A DNA stretch of 64,000 nucleotides from Streptomyces venezuelae. GTDB taxonomy: Bacteria; Actinomycetota; Actinomycetes; Streptomycetales; Streptomycetaceae. The translations under genes and the position numbers were made by a program. The DNA is taken from positions 3,703,501 to 3,767,500 of the forward strand of contig NZ_CP029190.1 of NCBI RefSeq assembly GCF_008642295.1, written 5' to 3'. Shown in pieces: positions 53,122 to 60,051 of this stretch (position 1 is its first letter; each line of letters begins with the position of its first letter). Under the pieces are notes generated by a model. That model was given only the letters and a program-made list of their open reading frames with translations. It ran no database searches and had not been told where the DNA came from.

Positions 53122-53150
53122 CCTGGCAAGGAGAACCGGAAGAGAACAAA

Positions 53151-53198
53151 GAGAACAAGGAGAAGGGGTCCGGCTCCGGACCCCTTCTCCTTGTTCTC
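53151..53198. terminator. 23-bp perfect hairpin, bidirectional terminator
   Basis: 53151-53173 and 53176-53198 are perfect inverses with a 2-nt nominal loop (a few tip pairs will open). The purine-rich arm reads GAGAACAAGGAGAAGGGG. It lies between the convergent small gene and the DUF5324-type gene and is one of the longest stems in the window. Confidence 0.85.
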
Positions 53199-53210
53199 TA
53201 CCGGCGCTGC

Positions 53211-53906
53211 TCAGCGCTTCTCGTCGGCCTCGGCTTCCGCCTCCGCCGCCTCCTTCGCCTGGAGCTCGTCGTCGAGGTTCGGCGGCTCGCTGTCCCGCGC
53301 CGACAGCTCCGTCGCCGCCGGCGGCTCCACCAGCCAGTCCGGGTTCGACTGCCGGTCCCACCACTTCCAGGCCACGAACGCCACCCCGGCCAGCAGCCCG
53401 ACCAGGGCCACCCCCTTGACGGCCCGCCCGCACTTCTCGCGCCGTTCCCGGCGCCGCACCAGCCGGCGCACGTCCTTTGCGGACACCTTGCCGCTCAGCG
53501 CCGCGAACGCCGCGGTCGACCGGGATGCGGCCTCCTCGGCCACCGGCTGGGCCGCGGCCATCGCATGTTCGATCTTGGGTGTCGTGTAGTCGGCGGCCTG
53601 CCGCGCGGCCTTCCGGGTGTTCAGCACCGCGGTCGTTGCCGCGCGGTCCACCGGCGGCGGCACATGCGTACGGGCCTGCTGCATCCGCGGATGCAGGTGG
53701 GTGTCGTAGACGGAACGGGCCTGCCGCGCCGTCTCGTGGGCCGCGGACGACATCATGGGCGTCAGCCGCACATTCGCCTCGTGCGCATAGTGCGTCGCTG
53801 CTTCCCTGGCGCTTTCTGCGTACGGCGCCACCACTTCCGCGGCATGGCGCACAGTGTCCTTAGCGCTCTCGGCCACTGCGCGCACGCTGTCCTTGCGGGT
53901 CGTCAC
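53211..53906 (-). CDS. DUF5324-type membrane protein
   Basis: This 231-residue protein has a long helical, alanine-rich N-terminal part (TTRKDSVRAVAESAKDTVRHAAEVVAPYAESAREAATHYAHE...), resembling apolipophorin/LEA-like amphipathic repeats, a basic stretch RRLVRRRERREKCGR, one membrane helix (AVKGVALVGLLAGVAFVAWKWW), and an acidic tail (AKEAAEAEAEADEKR). I match it to DUF5324 from memory. GTG 53906 follows GAGGAGGAT; the frame reaches 53933 but the ribosome site selects 53906. Function unknown, perhaps at the membrane surface. Confidence 0.75.
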   Translation of the reverse strand: MTTRKDSVRAVAESAKDTVRHAAEVVAPYAESAREAATHYAHEANVRLTPMMSSAAHETARQARSVYDTHLHPRMQQARTHVPPPVDRAATTAVLNTRKAARQAADYTTPKIEHAMAAAQPVAEEAASRSTAAFAALSGKVSAKDVRRLVRRRERREKCGRAVKGVALVGLLAGVAFVAWKWWDRQSNPDWLVEPPAATELSARDSEPPNLDDELQAKEAAEAEAEADEKR

Positions 53907-54090
53907 AGGATCCTCCTCCTCGGTGGCGGACACAGTTCACCTTTCCACCCTTTGTCGGATCATGCCTGTCATAACCCCTCGCGGCATGCGTGACAGGGCA
54001 TATGGGTGGCCGATTCCGACGATTTCTTGACCAAGCGGCACACCGTGCGAGGATCTGAAACCGACAGTGATGACTATGGAAGGCAGATCC

Positions 54091-54618
<528 letters not shown>

Positions 54619-54724
54619 CCCGAGCCCGGTCCCGGGAACCAATTCGCCCTGTCCGTCCGTACTCGATACGTAACGGACCGGCGGGGCGGCGTCCCGTCTT
54701 CGTCGCCGCCGACCGAGGGAACCG

Positions 54725-55561
54725 ATGGACACCTGCTACCGGCACACCGACCGTGAGACCGGCATCAGCTGCACCCGCTGCGACCGGCCGATCTGCCCCG
54801 ACTGCATGATCAGCGCCTCGGTCGGCTACCAGTGCCCCGAGTGCGTCCGCGGAGCCCCCGCCGCCGTCCCGCGCAATGTCGCGGGCGCCGTCCTCACGGC
54901 CGGTGACCCGCATCTGGTCACCAAGATCCTCATCGGCATCAATGTGGCCGTCTTCCTCGCGGTGCTGGCCACCCCCGCCCTCGCGGTCCACCTGGAGCTG
55001 CTGGGCCGGTATGTGGAATACATCGGCGGCCCGGTGCAAGGGGTCTCCACCGGCGAGTACCACCGGCTGCTGACCTCGGTCTTCCTGCATCAGGAGTGGT
55101 GGCACCTGGCCGGCAACATGCTCGGCCTGTGGGTGGTCGGAGGCCCGCTGGAGGCGGCCATCGGGCGGGCCCGCTATCTGAGCGTGTACCTGCTGTCCGG
55201 CCTGGCCGGCAGCGCCCTGGTCTACCTGCTCACCCCGCCGAACCTGGCCACCCTCGGCGCCTCGGGTGCCGTCTTCGGCCTGTTCGGCGCCACCGCCGTG
55301 CTGATGCGGCGGATGCGGTACGACATGGCGCCGGTCGCCGGGATGCTCGTACTGATGCTGGCGATGACCTTCATCCCGTCCGGTGTCTCCTGGCAGGCCC
55401 ACATCGGCGGTCTGGTGGCGGGTGCCCTGGTCGGGGCGGCCATGGTGTGGCCCACGACCGGCGGGCGGAACCGCACCGCCGTGCAGTGGGCCGTCTGCGC
55501 CCTGGTCTTCTGCACGTCCGCGGCGATGATCCTGCTGCGGACGGCCGAACTGACCTCCTGA
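54725..55561 (+). CDS. Rhomboid family intramembrane serine protease with N-terminal zinc finger
   Basis: This 278-residue protein has a B-box-like zinc-binding head (CYRHTDRETGISCTRCDRPICPDC, then GYQCPEC) at residues 1-45, followed by a six-helix rhomboid domain: LLTSVFLHQEWWHLAGNMLGLWVVG, the catalytic serine in LGASGAVFGLFGA, and the catalytic histidine in QAHIGGLVAGALVGA. It cleaves membrane proteins within the bilayer. The zinc-finger plus rhomboid form is typical of actinobacteria. It follows the cyclophilin gene with a gap of 106 bp and precedes a DnaA-box cluster. Confidence 0.95.
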   Translation: MDTCYRHTDRETGISCTRCDRPICPDCMISASVGYQCPECVRGAPAAVPRNVAGAVLTAGDPHLVTKILIGINVAVFLAVLATPALAVHLELLGRYVEYIGGPVQGVSTGEYHRLLTSVFLHQEWWHLAGNMLGLWVVGGPLEAAIGRARYLSVYLLSGLAGSALVYLLTPPNLATLGASGAVFGLFGATAVLMRRMRYDMAPVAGMLVLMLAMTFIPSGVSWQAHIGGLVAGALVGAAMVWPTTGGRNRTAVQWAVCALVFCTSAAMILLRTAELTS

Positions 55562-55612
55562 GCCCCTGGCCGACTGATCACACCGGCGTCAACCGGGGGC
55601 TCGCCCACTTAC

Positions 55613-55665
55613 TTATCCACAGACCTTCGTATCTTTTCCTCAGGTGTGGATAGCGCTGTGGATAA
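55613..55665. promoter_or_regulatory. DnaA-box cluster between rhomboid gene and crgA
   Basis: TTATCCACA at 55613-55621 and TGTGGATAA at 55657-55665 are perfect boxes in opposite orientation, 44 bp apart centre to centre (about four helical turns). TGTGGATAG at 55645-55653 differs by one base. The group lies just downstream of crgA on its coding strand and after the rhomboid stop. Confidence 0.7.
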
Positions 55666-55715
55666 CTAAGGGGAGAGCTTGCGCCGGAACCTCTGGAGTG
55701 CTTCGGCTTGCGCGG

Positions 55716-55970
55716 CTACTTCCACTGCGTGGATACGCCGAAACCCGCCGCAATAAAGCCGAAACCGACCACGATGTTCCAATTGCCCAGTGCCTCGATC
55801 GGCAGCTGGGTCTCGGTGACATAGAAGACGACGATCCAGGCCAGCCCGATCAGGAACAGTGCCAGCATCACCGGAGCGACCCAGCTGCGGCTGGTCAGCT
55901 TGATGGCCTGCGCCTGCCTGGAGGGCGGCGGCGTGTAGTCGTCCTTCTTGCGGATACGTGACTTCGGCAC
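55716..55970 (-). CDS. crgA: Cell division protein CrgA
   Basis: This 84-residue protein has a basic N-terminus ([27 protein letters not shown]) and two membrane helices ([22 protein letters not shown] and [22 protein letters not shown]), matching CrgA. In Streptomyces CrgA coordinates growth and septation of aerial hyphae and in mycobacteria it links FtsZ, FtsQ, FtsI and Wag31. It is divergent from the DUF881 gene. Length and ending (TQWK) are normal. DnaA boxes lie 50 bp beyond its stop. Confidence 0.96.
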   Translation of the reverse strand: MPKSRIRKKDDYTPPPSRQAQAIKLTSRSWVAPVMLALFLIGLAWIVVFYVTETQLPIEALGNWNIVVGFGFIAAGFGVSTQWK

Positions 55971-56063
55971 GAGGGTCTCTCCTGTCGATGCGCTGGGGAC
56001 CTTGCCTCCCCCGGGCGTCCGTTAGCGTAGTGGGTCTACGGCGTGTTGAAGGAGAAGGGTACG

Positions 56064-56846
56064 TTGAGCAATTCCGACGACTCCTCCGCGGGTCCCCGTC
56101 GCCGGGCCGGAGCGGTCCGGCTGCTGACCGCCGCCGTGTTCGCCCTGGCCGGCCTGATTTTCGTGACCAGCTTCAACACCTCCAAGGGTACGAACATCCG
56201 GACGGACGATTCGCTCCTCAGGCTCTCCGACCTGATCCACGAGCGTTCCCAGAACAACAAGGAGCTCGGGGAGAGCACCGCGGCCGTCCGCCGGCAGGTC
56301 GACGCCCTCGCCGACCGCGACGACGGCAGCACCCGGGCCGAGGACGCCAGGCTCCAGGCGCTGCGCACCGCCGCCGGCACCGAGGAGCTCTCCGGCAAGG
56401 GCCTGACCGTCACCCTCAACGACGCCCCGCCCAACGCCAAGGCCCGGATCCCCAACGTGCCCGAGCCGCAGCCCAACGACCTGGTCATCCACCAGCAGGA
56501 CCTCCAGGCCGTGGTCAACGCGCTCTGGCAGGGCGGGGCCAAGGGCATCCAGGTGATGGACCAGCGGTTGATCTCCACCAGCGCGGTGCGCTGCGTCGGC
56601 AACACCCTGATCCTTCAGGGCCGGGTCTACTCGCCGCCGTACAAGGTGACGGCCGTCGGGGACCCGGGCGAGCTGAAGAAGGCGCTGGCCGCGTCCCCGG
56701 CGCTGCAGAACTACCAGCTGTATGTGAACGCCTACGGGCTGGGCTGGAAAGTCGACGAGCACAAGGCGGTGACTCTGCCCGGCTACTCCGGCACAGTGGA
56801 CCTCCACTATGCGAAGCCCGTGGCAAGCGCCGAGAGTTCCGCCTGA
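56064..56846 (+). CDS. DUF881 family membrane protein
   Basis: This 260-residue protein has one N-terminal membrane helix (GAVRLLTAAVFALAGLIFVTSF) and an extracellular DUF881 domain with the conserved GKGLTVTLNDAPP, PNDLVIHQQDLQAVVNALWQGGAKGIQVMDQRLISTSAVRCVGNTLILQGRVYSPPYKV. A coiled-coil-like stretch lies between. A TTG at 56064 behind AAGGAGAAGGG is the best start; an ATG-type start at 56043 lacks a ribosome site. DUF881 genes are common near division genes in actinobacteria and Firmicutes. It heads the sortase cluster. Confidence 0.88.
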   Translation: MSNSDDSSAGPRRRAGAVRLLTAAVFALAGLIFVTSFNTSKGTNIRTDDSLLRLSDLIHERSQNNKELGESTAAVRRQVDALADRDDGSTRAEDARLQALRTAAGTEELSGKGLTVTLNDAPPNAKARIPNVPEPQPNDLVIHQQDLQAVVNALWQGGAKGIQVMDQRLISTSAVRCVGNTLILQGRVYSPPYKVTAVGDPGELKKALAASPALQNYQLYVNAYGLGWKVDEHKAVTLPGYSGTVDLHYAKPVASAESSA

Positions 56847-56898
56847 CCGTGATGGCGGCCGTGCCGGTGGCCGTGGCCGTGAAGCCGTCGTCCGCCTG

Positions 56899-57585
56899 GT
56901 GGTCCGCACGTTCAGCGAGGTGTGCCTGACGGCCGGCACGCTGATCGTGCTGTTCGTGGCGTACCTGCTGTTCTGGACCGGGGTGAAGGCCGACCGGGCC
57001 ATGGACGGTGAGATGGAGCGGCTGCGCGGGCGCTGGGCGGTGGCTCCGCAGGCCGGGCAGGCTCCCGGTGCTCCCCCGCCCTCCGGCGCCTCACAGGCCC
57101 CTGTGGCCCCGCAGGAGCCGGTCTCCCACCCCCGGGGCCGGGCCTTCGCGGAGATGCGCATCCCGCGATTCGGGCCGGACTGGGTCAAACCGGTGATCGA
57201 GGGGACCGGTACCGAGCTCCTGAAGAAGGGCCTCGGCCACTACGAGGGCACCGCACTGCCGGGCGGAACCGGGAACTTCGGGGTCGCCGGCCACCGGCGT
57301 ACCTACGGCGACCCCTTCAAGGACTTCCCCGAGCTGCGGCCGGGTGACACGGTGATCGTGAAGGACGCCAAGGCCCGCTACACCTACACCATCCGCAACC
57401 GGCCCCTGCGCACCCTGCCGACCGAGACCGGGGTGGTGGCACCGGTGCCGAAGCGCTCCCCGTTCACCGGCCCGGGCCGGTACCTGACACTCACCACCTG
57501 CGATCCGGAGTGGGGACACAGCCATCGCCTTATCGTGTGGGCGGAACTGACCGAGACAAGGCCGGTGGGACGCGCCAGCCTTTAG
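56899..57585 (+). CDS. Class E sortase (first of three)
   Basis: This protein of 228 residues from GTG 56899 has one N-terminal membrane helix (SEVCLTAGTLIVLFVAYLLFWTGV), a Pro-rich linker, and a sortase domain with the catalytic His in GVAGHRRTYGDPF, Cys in LTLTTCDPEWGHSHRLIVWAE, and Arg in the following HRLIVW. Class E sortases anchor proteins such as chaplins to peptidoglycan in Streptomyces. The start is unclear: an ATG at 56809 overlaps the DUF881 gene by 38 bp and would encode a stretch with poor third-position GC, so GTG 56899 is preferred. Confidence 0.88.
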   Translation: MVRTFSEVCLTAGTLIVLFVAYLLFWTGVKADRAMDGEMERLRGRWAVAPQAGQAPGAPPPSGASQAPVAPQEPVSHPRGRAFAEMRIPRFGPDWVKPVIEGTGTELLKKGLGHYEGTALPGGTGNFGVAGHRRTYGDPFKDFPELRPGDTVIVKDAKARYTYTIRNRPLRTLPTETGVVAPVPKRSPFTGPGRYLTLTTCDPEWGHSHRLIVWAELTETRPVGRASL

Positions 57586-57634
57586 TCTGTTCCGGGAACA
57601 CGCACGGGGGGTACGGGAAGGACAACGGGCGGTT

Positions 57635-57811
57635 ATGTACGGCTGGATCTGGCGGCATCTGCCGGGCAACGCGTGGATTCGCGCGCTGATTTCCCTGGTG
57701 CTGGTGCTCGCCGTGGTGTTCGTGCTGTTCCAGTACGTCTTCCCGTGGGCCGAGCCGCTGCTCCCGTTCAACGATGTGACAGTCGACGAGGGATCGGGAG
57801 CCGATCGGTGA
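57635..57811 (+). CDS. Small single-span membrane protein (58 residues)
   Basis: This short gene encodes YGWIWRHLPGNAWIRALIS after the start Met, then a hydrophobic helix (LVLVLAVVFVLFQYVFPW) and a short acidic tail (DVTVDEGSGADR). It overlaps the pabA start by 4 bp (GTGA at 57808-57811), which implies coupled translation, and its GC3 is typical of a real gene. The ATG at 57635 follows AAGGACAACGGGCGGTT, a weak ribosome site. I know of similar short proteins at this position in other actinobacteria but no function. It might assist the neighbouring sortases. Confidence 0.8.
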   Translation: MYGWIWRHLPGNAWIRALISLVLVLAVVFVLFQYVFPWAEPLLPFNDVTVDEGSGADR

Positions 57812-58446
57812 GCGCGCGCATTCTGGTTGTGGACAACTACGACAGCTTCGTCTTCAACCTGGTCCAGTACCTGTACCAGCTCGGCGCCGAATGCGAGGTG
57901 CTGCGCAACGACGAGGTGGAGCTGGCCCACGCGCAGGACGGCTTCGACGGTGTCCTGCTGTCCCCGGGCCCCGGCACCCCGGAGGAGGCCGGCGTCTGCG
58001 TGGACATGGTCCGGCACTGCGCCGCGACCGGCGTTCCGGTGTTCGGTGTCTGCCTGGGCATGCAGTCGATGGCGGTGGCGTACGGCGGCGTGGTGGGCCG
58101 CGCACCGGAGCTGCTGCACGGCAAGACCTCCCCCGTCACCCACGAGGGCCTGGGCGTCTTCCAGGGCCTCCCGTCGCCCTTCACGGCGACCCGCTACCAC
58201 TCGCTGGCCGCCGAGCCCCAGACCGTCCCGGACGAGCTCCAGGTGACGGCCTGGACCGAGGACGGCATCATCATGGGCCTGCGCCACCGGGAGCACGACG
58301 TGGAGGGTGTGCAGTTCCACCCGGAGTCGGTGCTCACCGAGTGGGGCCACCGGATGCTGGCGAACTGGCTGGTCCGGTGCGGTGACGCGGGGGCCGTGGA
58401 GCGTTCGGTGGGGCTGGCCCCGGTGGTGGGCAAGGCCGTCGCATGA
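57808..58446 (+). CDS. pabA: Aminodeoxychorismate/anthranilate synthase component II (glutamine amidotransferase)
   Basis: This 212-residue class I glutamine amidotransferase releases ammonia from glutamine for a chorismate-using partner. It begins SARILVVDNYDSFVFNLVQYL. The triad is visible: Cys in GVPVFGVCLGMQSMAVAYGG, and His and Glu in VEGVQFHPESVLTEWG. Sequence alone does not separate PabA (folate) from TrpG (tryptophan); the PabA name follows common practice for this locus. GTG 57808 overlaps the preceding small gene, and the next sortase overlaps its stop (ATGA), so all are co-translated. Confidence 0.92.
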   Translation: MSARILVVDNYDSFVFNLVQYLYQLGAECEVLRNDEVELAHAQDGFDGVLLSPGPGTPEEAGVCVDMVRHCAATGVPVFGVCLGMQSMAVAYGGVVGRAPELLHGKTSPVTHEGLGVFQGLPSPFTATRYHSLAAEPQTVPDELQVTAWTEDGIIMGLRHREHDVEGVQFHPESVLTEWGHRMLANWLVRCGDAGAVERSVGLAPVVGKAVA

Positions 58447-59219
58447 CCGCGTACGCGCCGCCCGCGCCCTCCGGGGGCCGGGCTGCGCGGCGGCGGGCTG
58501 CCCAGGAGGCGGCCAAGCGTGCCCGCCGGCGGCGCCGGGGCGGGCCGCTGGTGATCGCGAGCCGGGCGGCCGGGGAGCTGTTCATCACGGCCGGCCTGGT
58601 GATGCTGCTGTTCGTGACGTACCAGCTCTGGTACACGAACGTGCTGGCGGAGCGGCAGGCGAACGGGGCGGCCGGGTCGCTGCGGGAGGACTGGGACGCG
58701 GGTGTCCCGGGCCCGGCGGTGTCCGAGTTCTCGCCCGGCCAGGGATTCGCGATCATGTACATCCCCAAGCTGGACGTGAAGGTGCCGGTGGCGCAGGGGA
58801 TCAGCAAGCCGAAGGTGCTGGACCGGGGCATGGTCGGGCACTACGCCGAGGGGGCCCTGAAGTCGGCGATGCCGGGGGACAAGGCGGGTAATTTCGCGGT
58901 GGCGGGCCACCGCAACACTCATGGCGAGCCGTTCCGGTACATCAACCGGCTGCGGCCCGGGGACCCGATCGTGGTCGAGACGCGGGACGCGTACTACACC
59001 TACGAGATGACCTCGATGCTGCCGCAGACGCCGCCGACGAACGTATCGGTGATCAAACCGGTGCCGGAGGGGTCCGGGTTCACCGGCCCCGGCCGGTACA
59101 TCACGCTGACCACCTGCACGCCGGAGTTCACCAGCACCTACCGGATGATCGTATGGGGCAGGATGGTCGACGAGCGCCCCCGGAGCCAGGGCGCTCCGCC
59201 CGTGCTCGCCAGCCCGTAG
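58443..59219 (+). CDS. Class E sortase (second of three)
   Basis: This 258-residue enzyme has a basic cytoplasmic N-terminus (AARRRAAQEAAKRARRRRRGG), a membrane helix (LFITAGLVMLLFVTYQLWYT), and a sortase domain with His in VAGHRNTHGEPFRYINRL, Cys in ITLTTCTPEFTSTYRMIVWGRM, and Arg in YRMIVW. Streptomyces class E sortases prefer LAXTG-type signals; no LAXTG substrate is coded in this window. The ATG overlaps the pabA stop by 4 bp. It is similar in layout to the next gene, indicating tandem duplication followed by divergence. Confidence 0.94.
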   Translation: MTAYAPPAPSGGRAARRRAAQEAAKRARRRRRGGPLVIASRAAGELFITAGLVMLLFVTYQLWYTNVLAERQANGAAGSLREDWDAGVPGPAVSEFSPGQGFAIMYIPKLDVKVPVAQGISKPKVLDRGMVGHYAEGALKSAMPGDKAGNFAVAGHRNTHGEPFRYINRLRPGDPIVVETRDAYYTYEMTSMLPQTPPTNVSVIKPVPEGSGFTGPGRYITLTTCTPEFTSTYRMIVWGRMVDERPRSQGAPPVLASP

Positions 59220-59231
59220 AGGACCACCGCA

Positions 59232-59957
59232 GTGTCACACGCCGTCCGACCCCGTCGTCACCGGATCGCGGGCTTCCTGAGCCTGCTGGGCGAGCTGCTG
59301 ATCACGGCGGGCCTGGTGCTGGCCCTGTTCGTCGTGTACTCGCTGTGGTGGACGAATGTCCTGGCCGACCGGACCGCTTCGGCCAAGGCCGATGCCGTCC
59401 GTGAACGGTGGCTGGCGGCGCCGGCGCCGTCCGCTCCGGGCGCGGGGCCGGCCGCGGGGCCGGGCGCGCTGGACACGGCGGGCGGGATCGGGTTCCTGCA
59501 CGTGCCGGCGATGCGCAACGGTGAGGTTCTGGTGAAGCGGGGCACCTCCGCGGAGGTGCTGAACGACGGGGTGGCCGGGTACTACACGGACCCGGTGAAG
59601 TCGGCGCTGCCCTGGGACGCGTCGGGGAACTTCTCGCTGGCGGCGCACCGGGACGGGCACGGGGCGAAGTTCCACAACATCCACAAGCTGCGGACGGGTG
59701 ATCCGATCGTCTTCGAGACGAAGGACACCTGGTACGTGTACCGGGTGTACGCGCAGCTGCGGCAGACCTCGAAGTACAACGTGCGGGTGCTGTCCCCGGT
59801 GCCCGCGGAATCGGGCCGGACGCAGCCCGGCCGGTACATCACCCTGACCACCTGCACCCCGGTGTACACCTCGACGTACCGGTACATCGTGTGGGGCGAG
59901 CTGGTCCGTACGGACAAGGTGGACGCCCAGCGCACCCGGCCCCCGGAACTCGGCTGA
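59232..59957 (+). CDS. Class E sortase (third of three)
   Basis: This 241-residue protein starts with GTG 59232 (SHAVRPRRHRIAGFLSLLGELL) behind GAGGACC, has one membrane helix (LLGELLITAGLVLALFVVYSLWW), an Ala/Pro/Gly-rich linker, and a sortase domain with FSLAAHRDGHGAKFHNIHKL (His), ITLTTCTPVYTSTYRYIVWGEL (Cys) and the catalytic Arg in YRYIVW. The pre-His stretch LAAHRDGH differs from VAGHRNTH of its neighbour. It ends 38 bp before the shared terminator with pknB. Confidence 0.94.
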   Translation: MSHAVRPRRHRIAGFLSLLGELLITAGLVLALFVVYSLWWTNVLADRTASAKADAVRERWLAAPAPSAPGAGPAAGPGALDTAGGIGFLHVPAMRNGEVLVKRGTSAEVLNDGVAGYYTDPVKSALPWDASGNFSLAAHRDGHGAKFHNIHKLRTGDPIVFETKDTWYVYRVYAQLRQTSKYNVRVLSPVPAESGRTQPGRYITLTTCTPVYTSTYRYIVWGELVRTDKVDAQRTRPPELG

Positions 59958-59991
59958 GCGAGCCGAACGAGCCGAGTGAGCCGAGCGAGCG

Positions 59992-60029
59992 GAAAAGGCC
60001 GGCCCCTCCGAGGAGGGGCCGGCCTTTTC
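59992..60029. terminator. Bidirectional terminator between sortase and pknB genes
   Basis: GAAAAGGCCGGCCCCTCC at 59992-60009 is the exact inverse of 60012-60029; A and T runs sit at the outer ends, so it can work in both directions between convergent genes. A small GAGCCGA-type repeat lies just before it (59955-59990). Confidence 0.88.
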
Positions 60030-60051
60030 ACCGGGCGGGGGCGGGGCCGGG

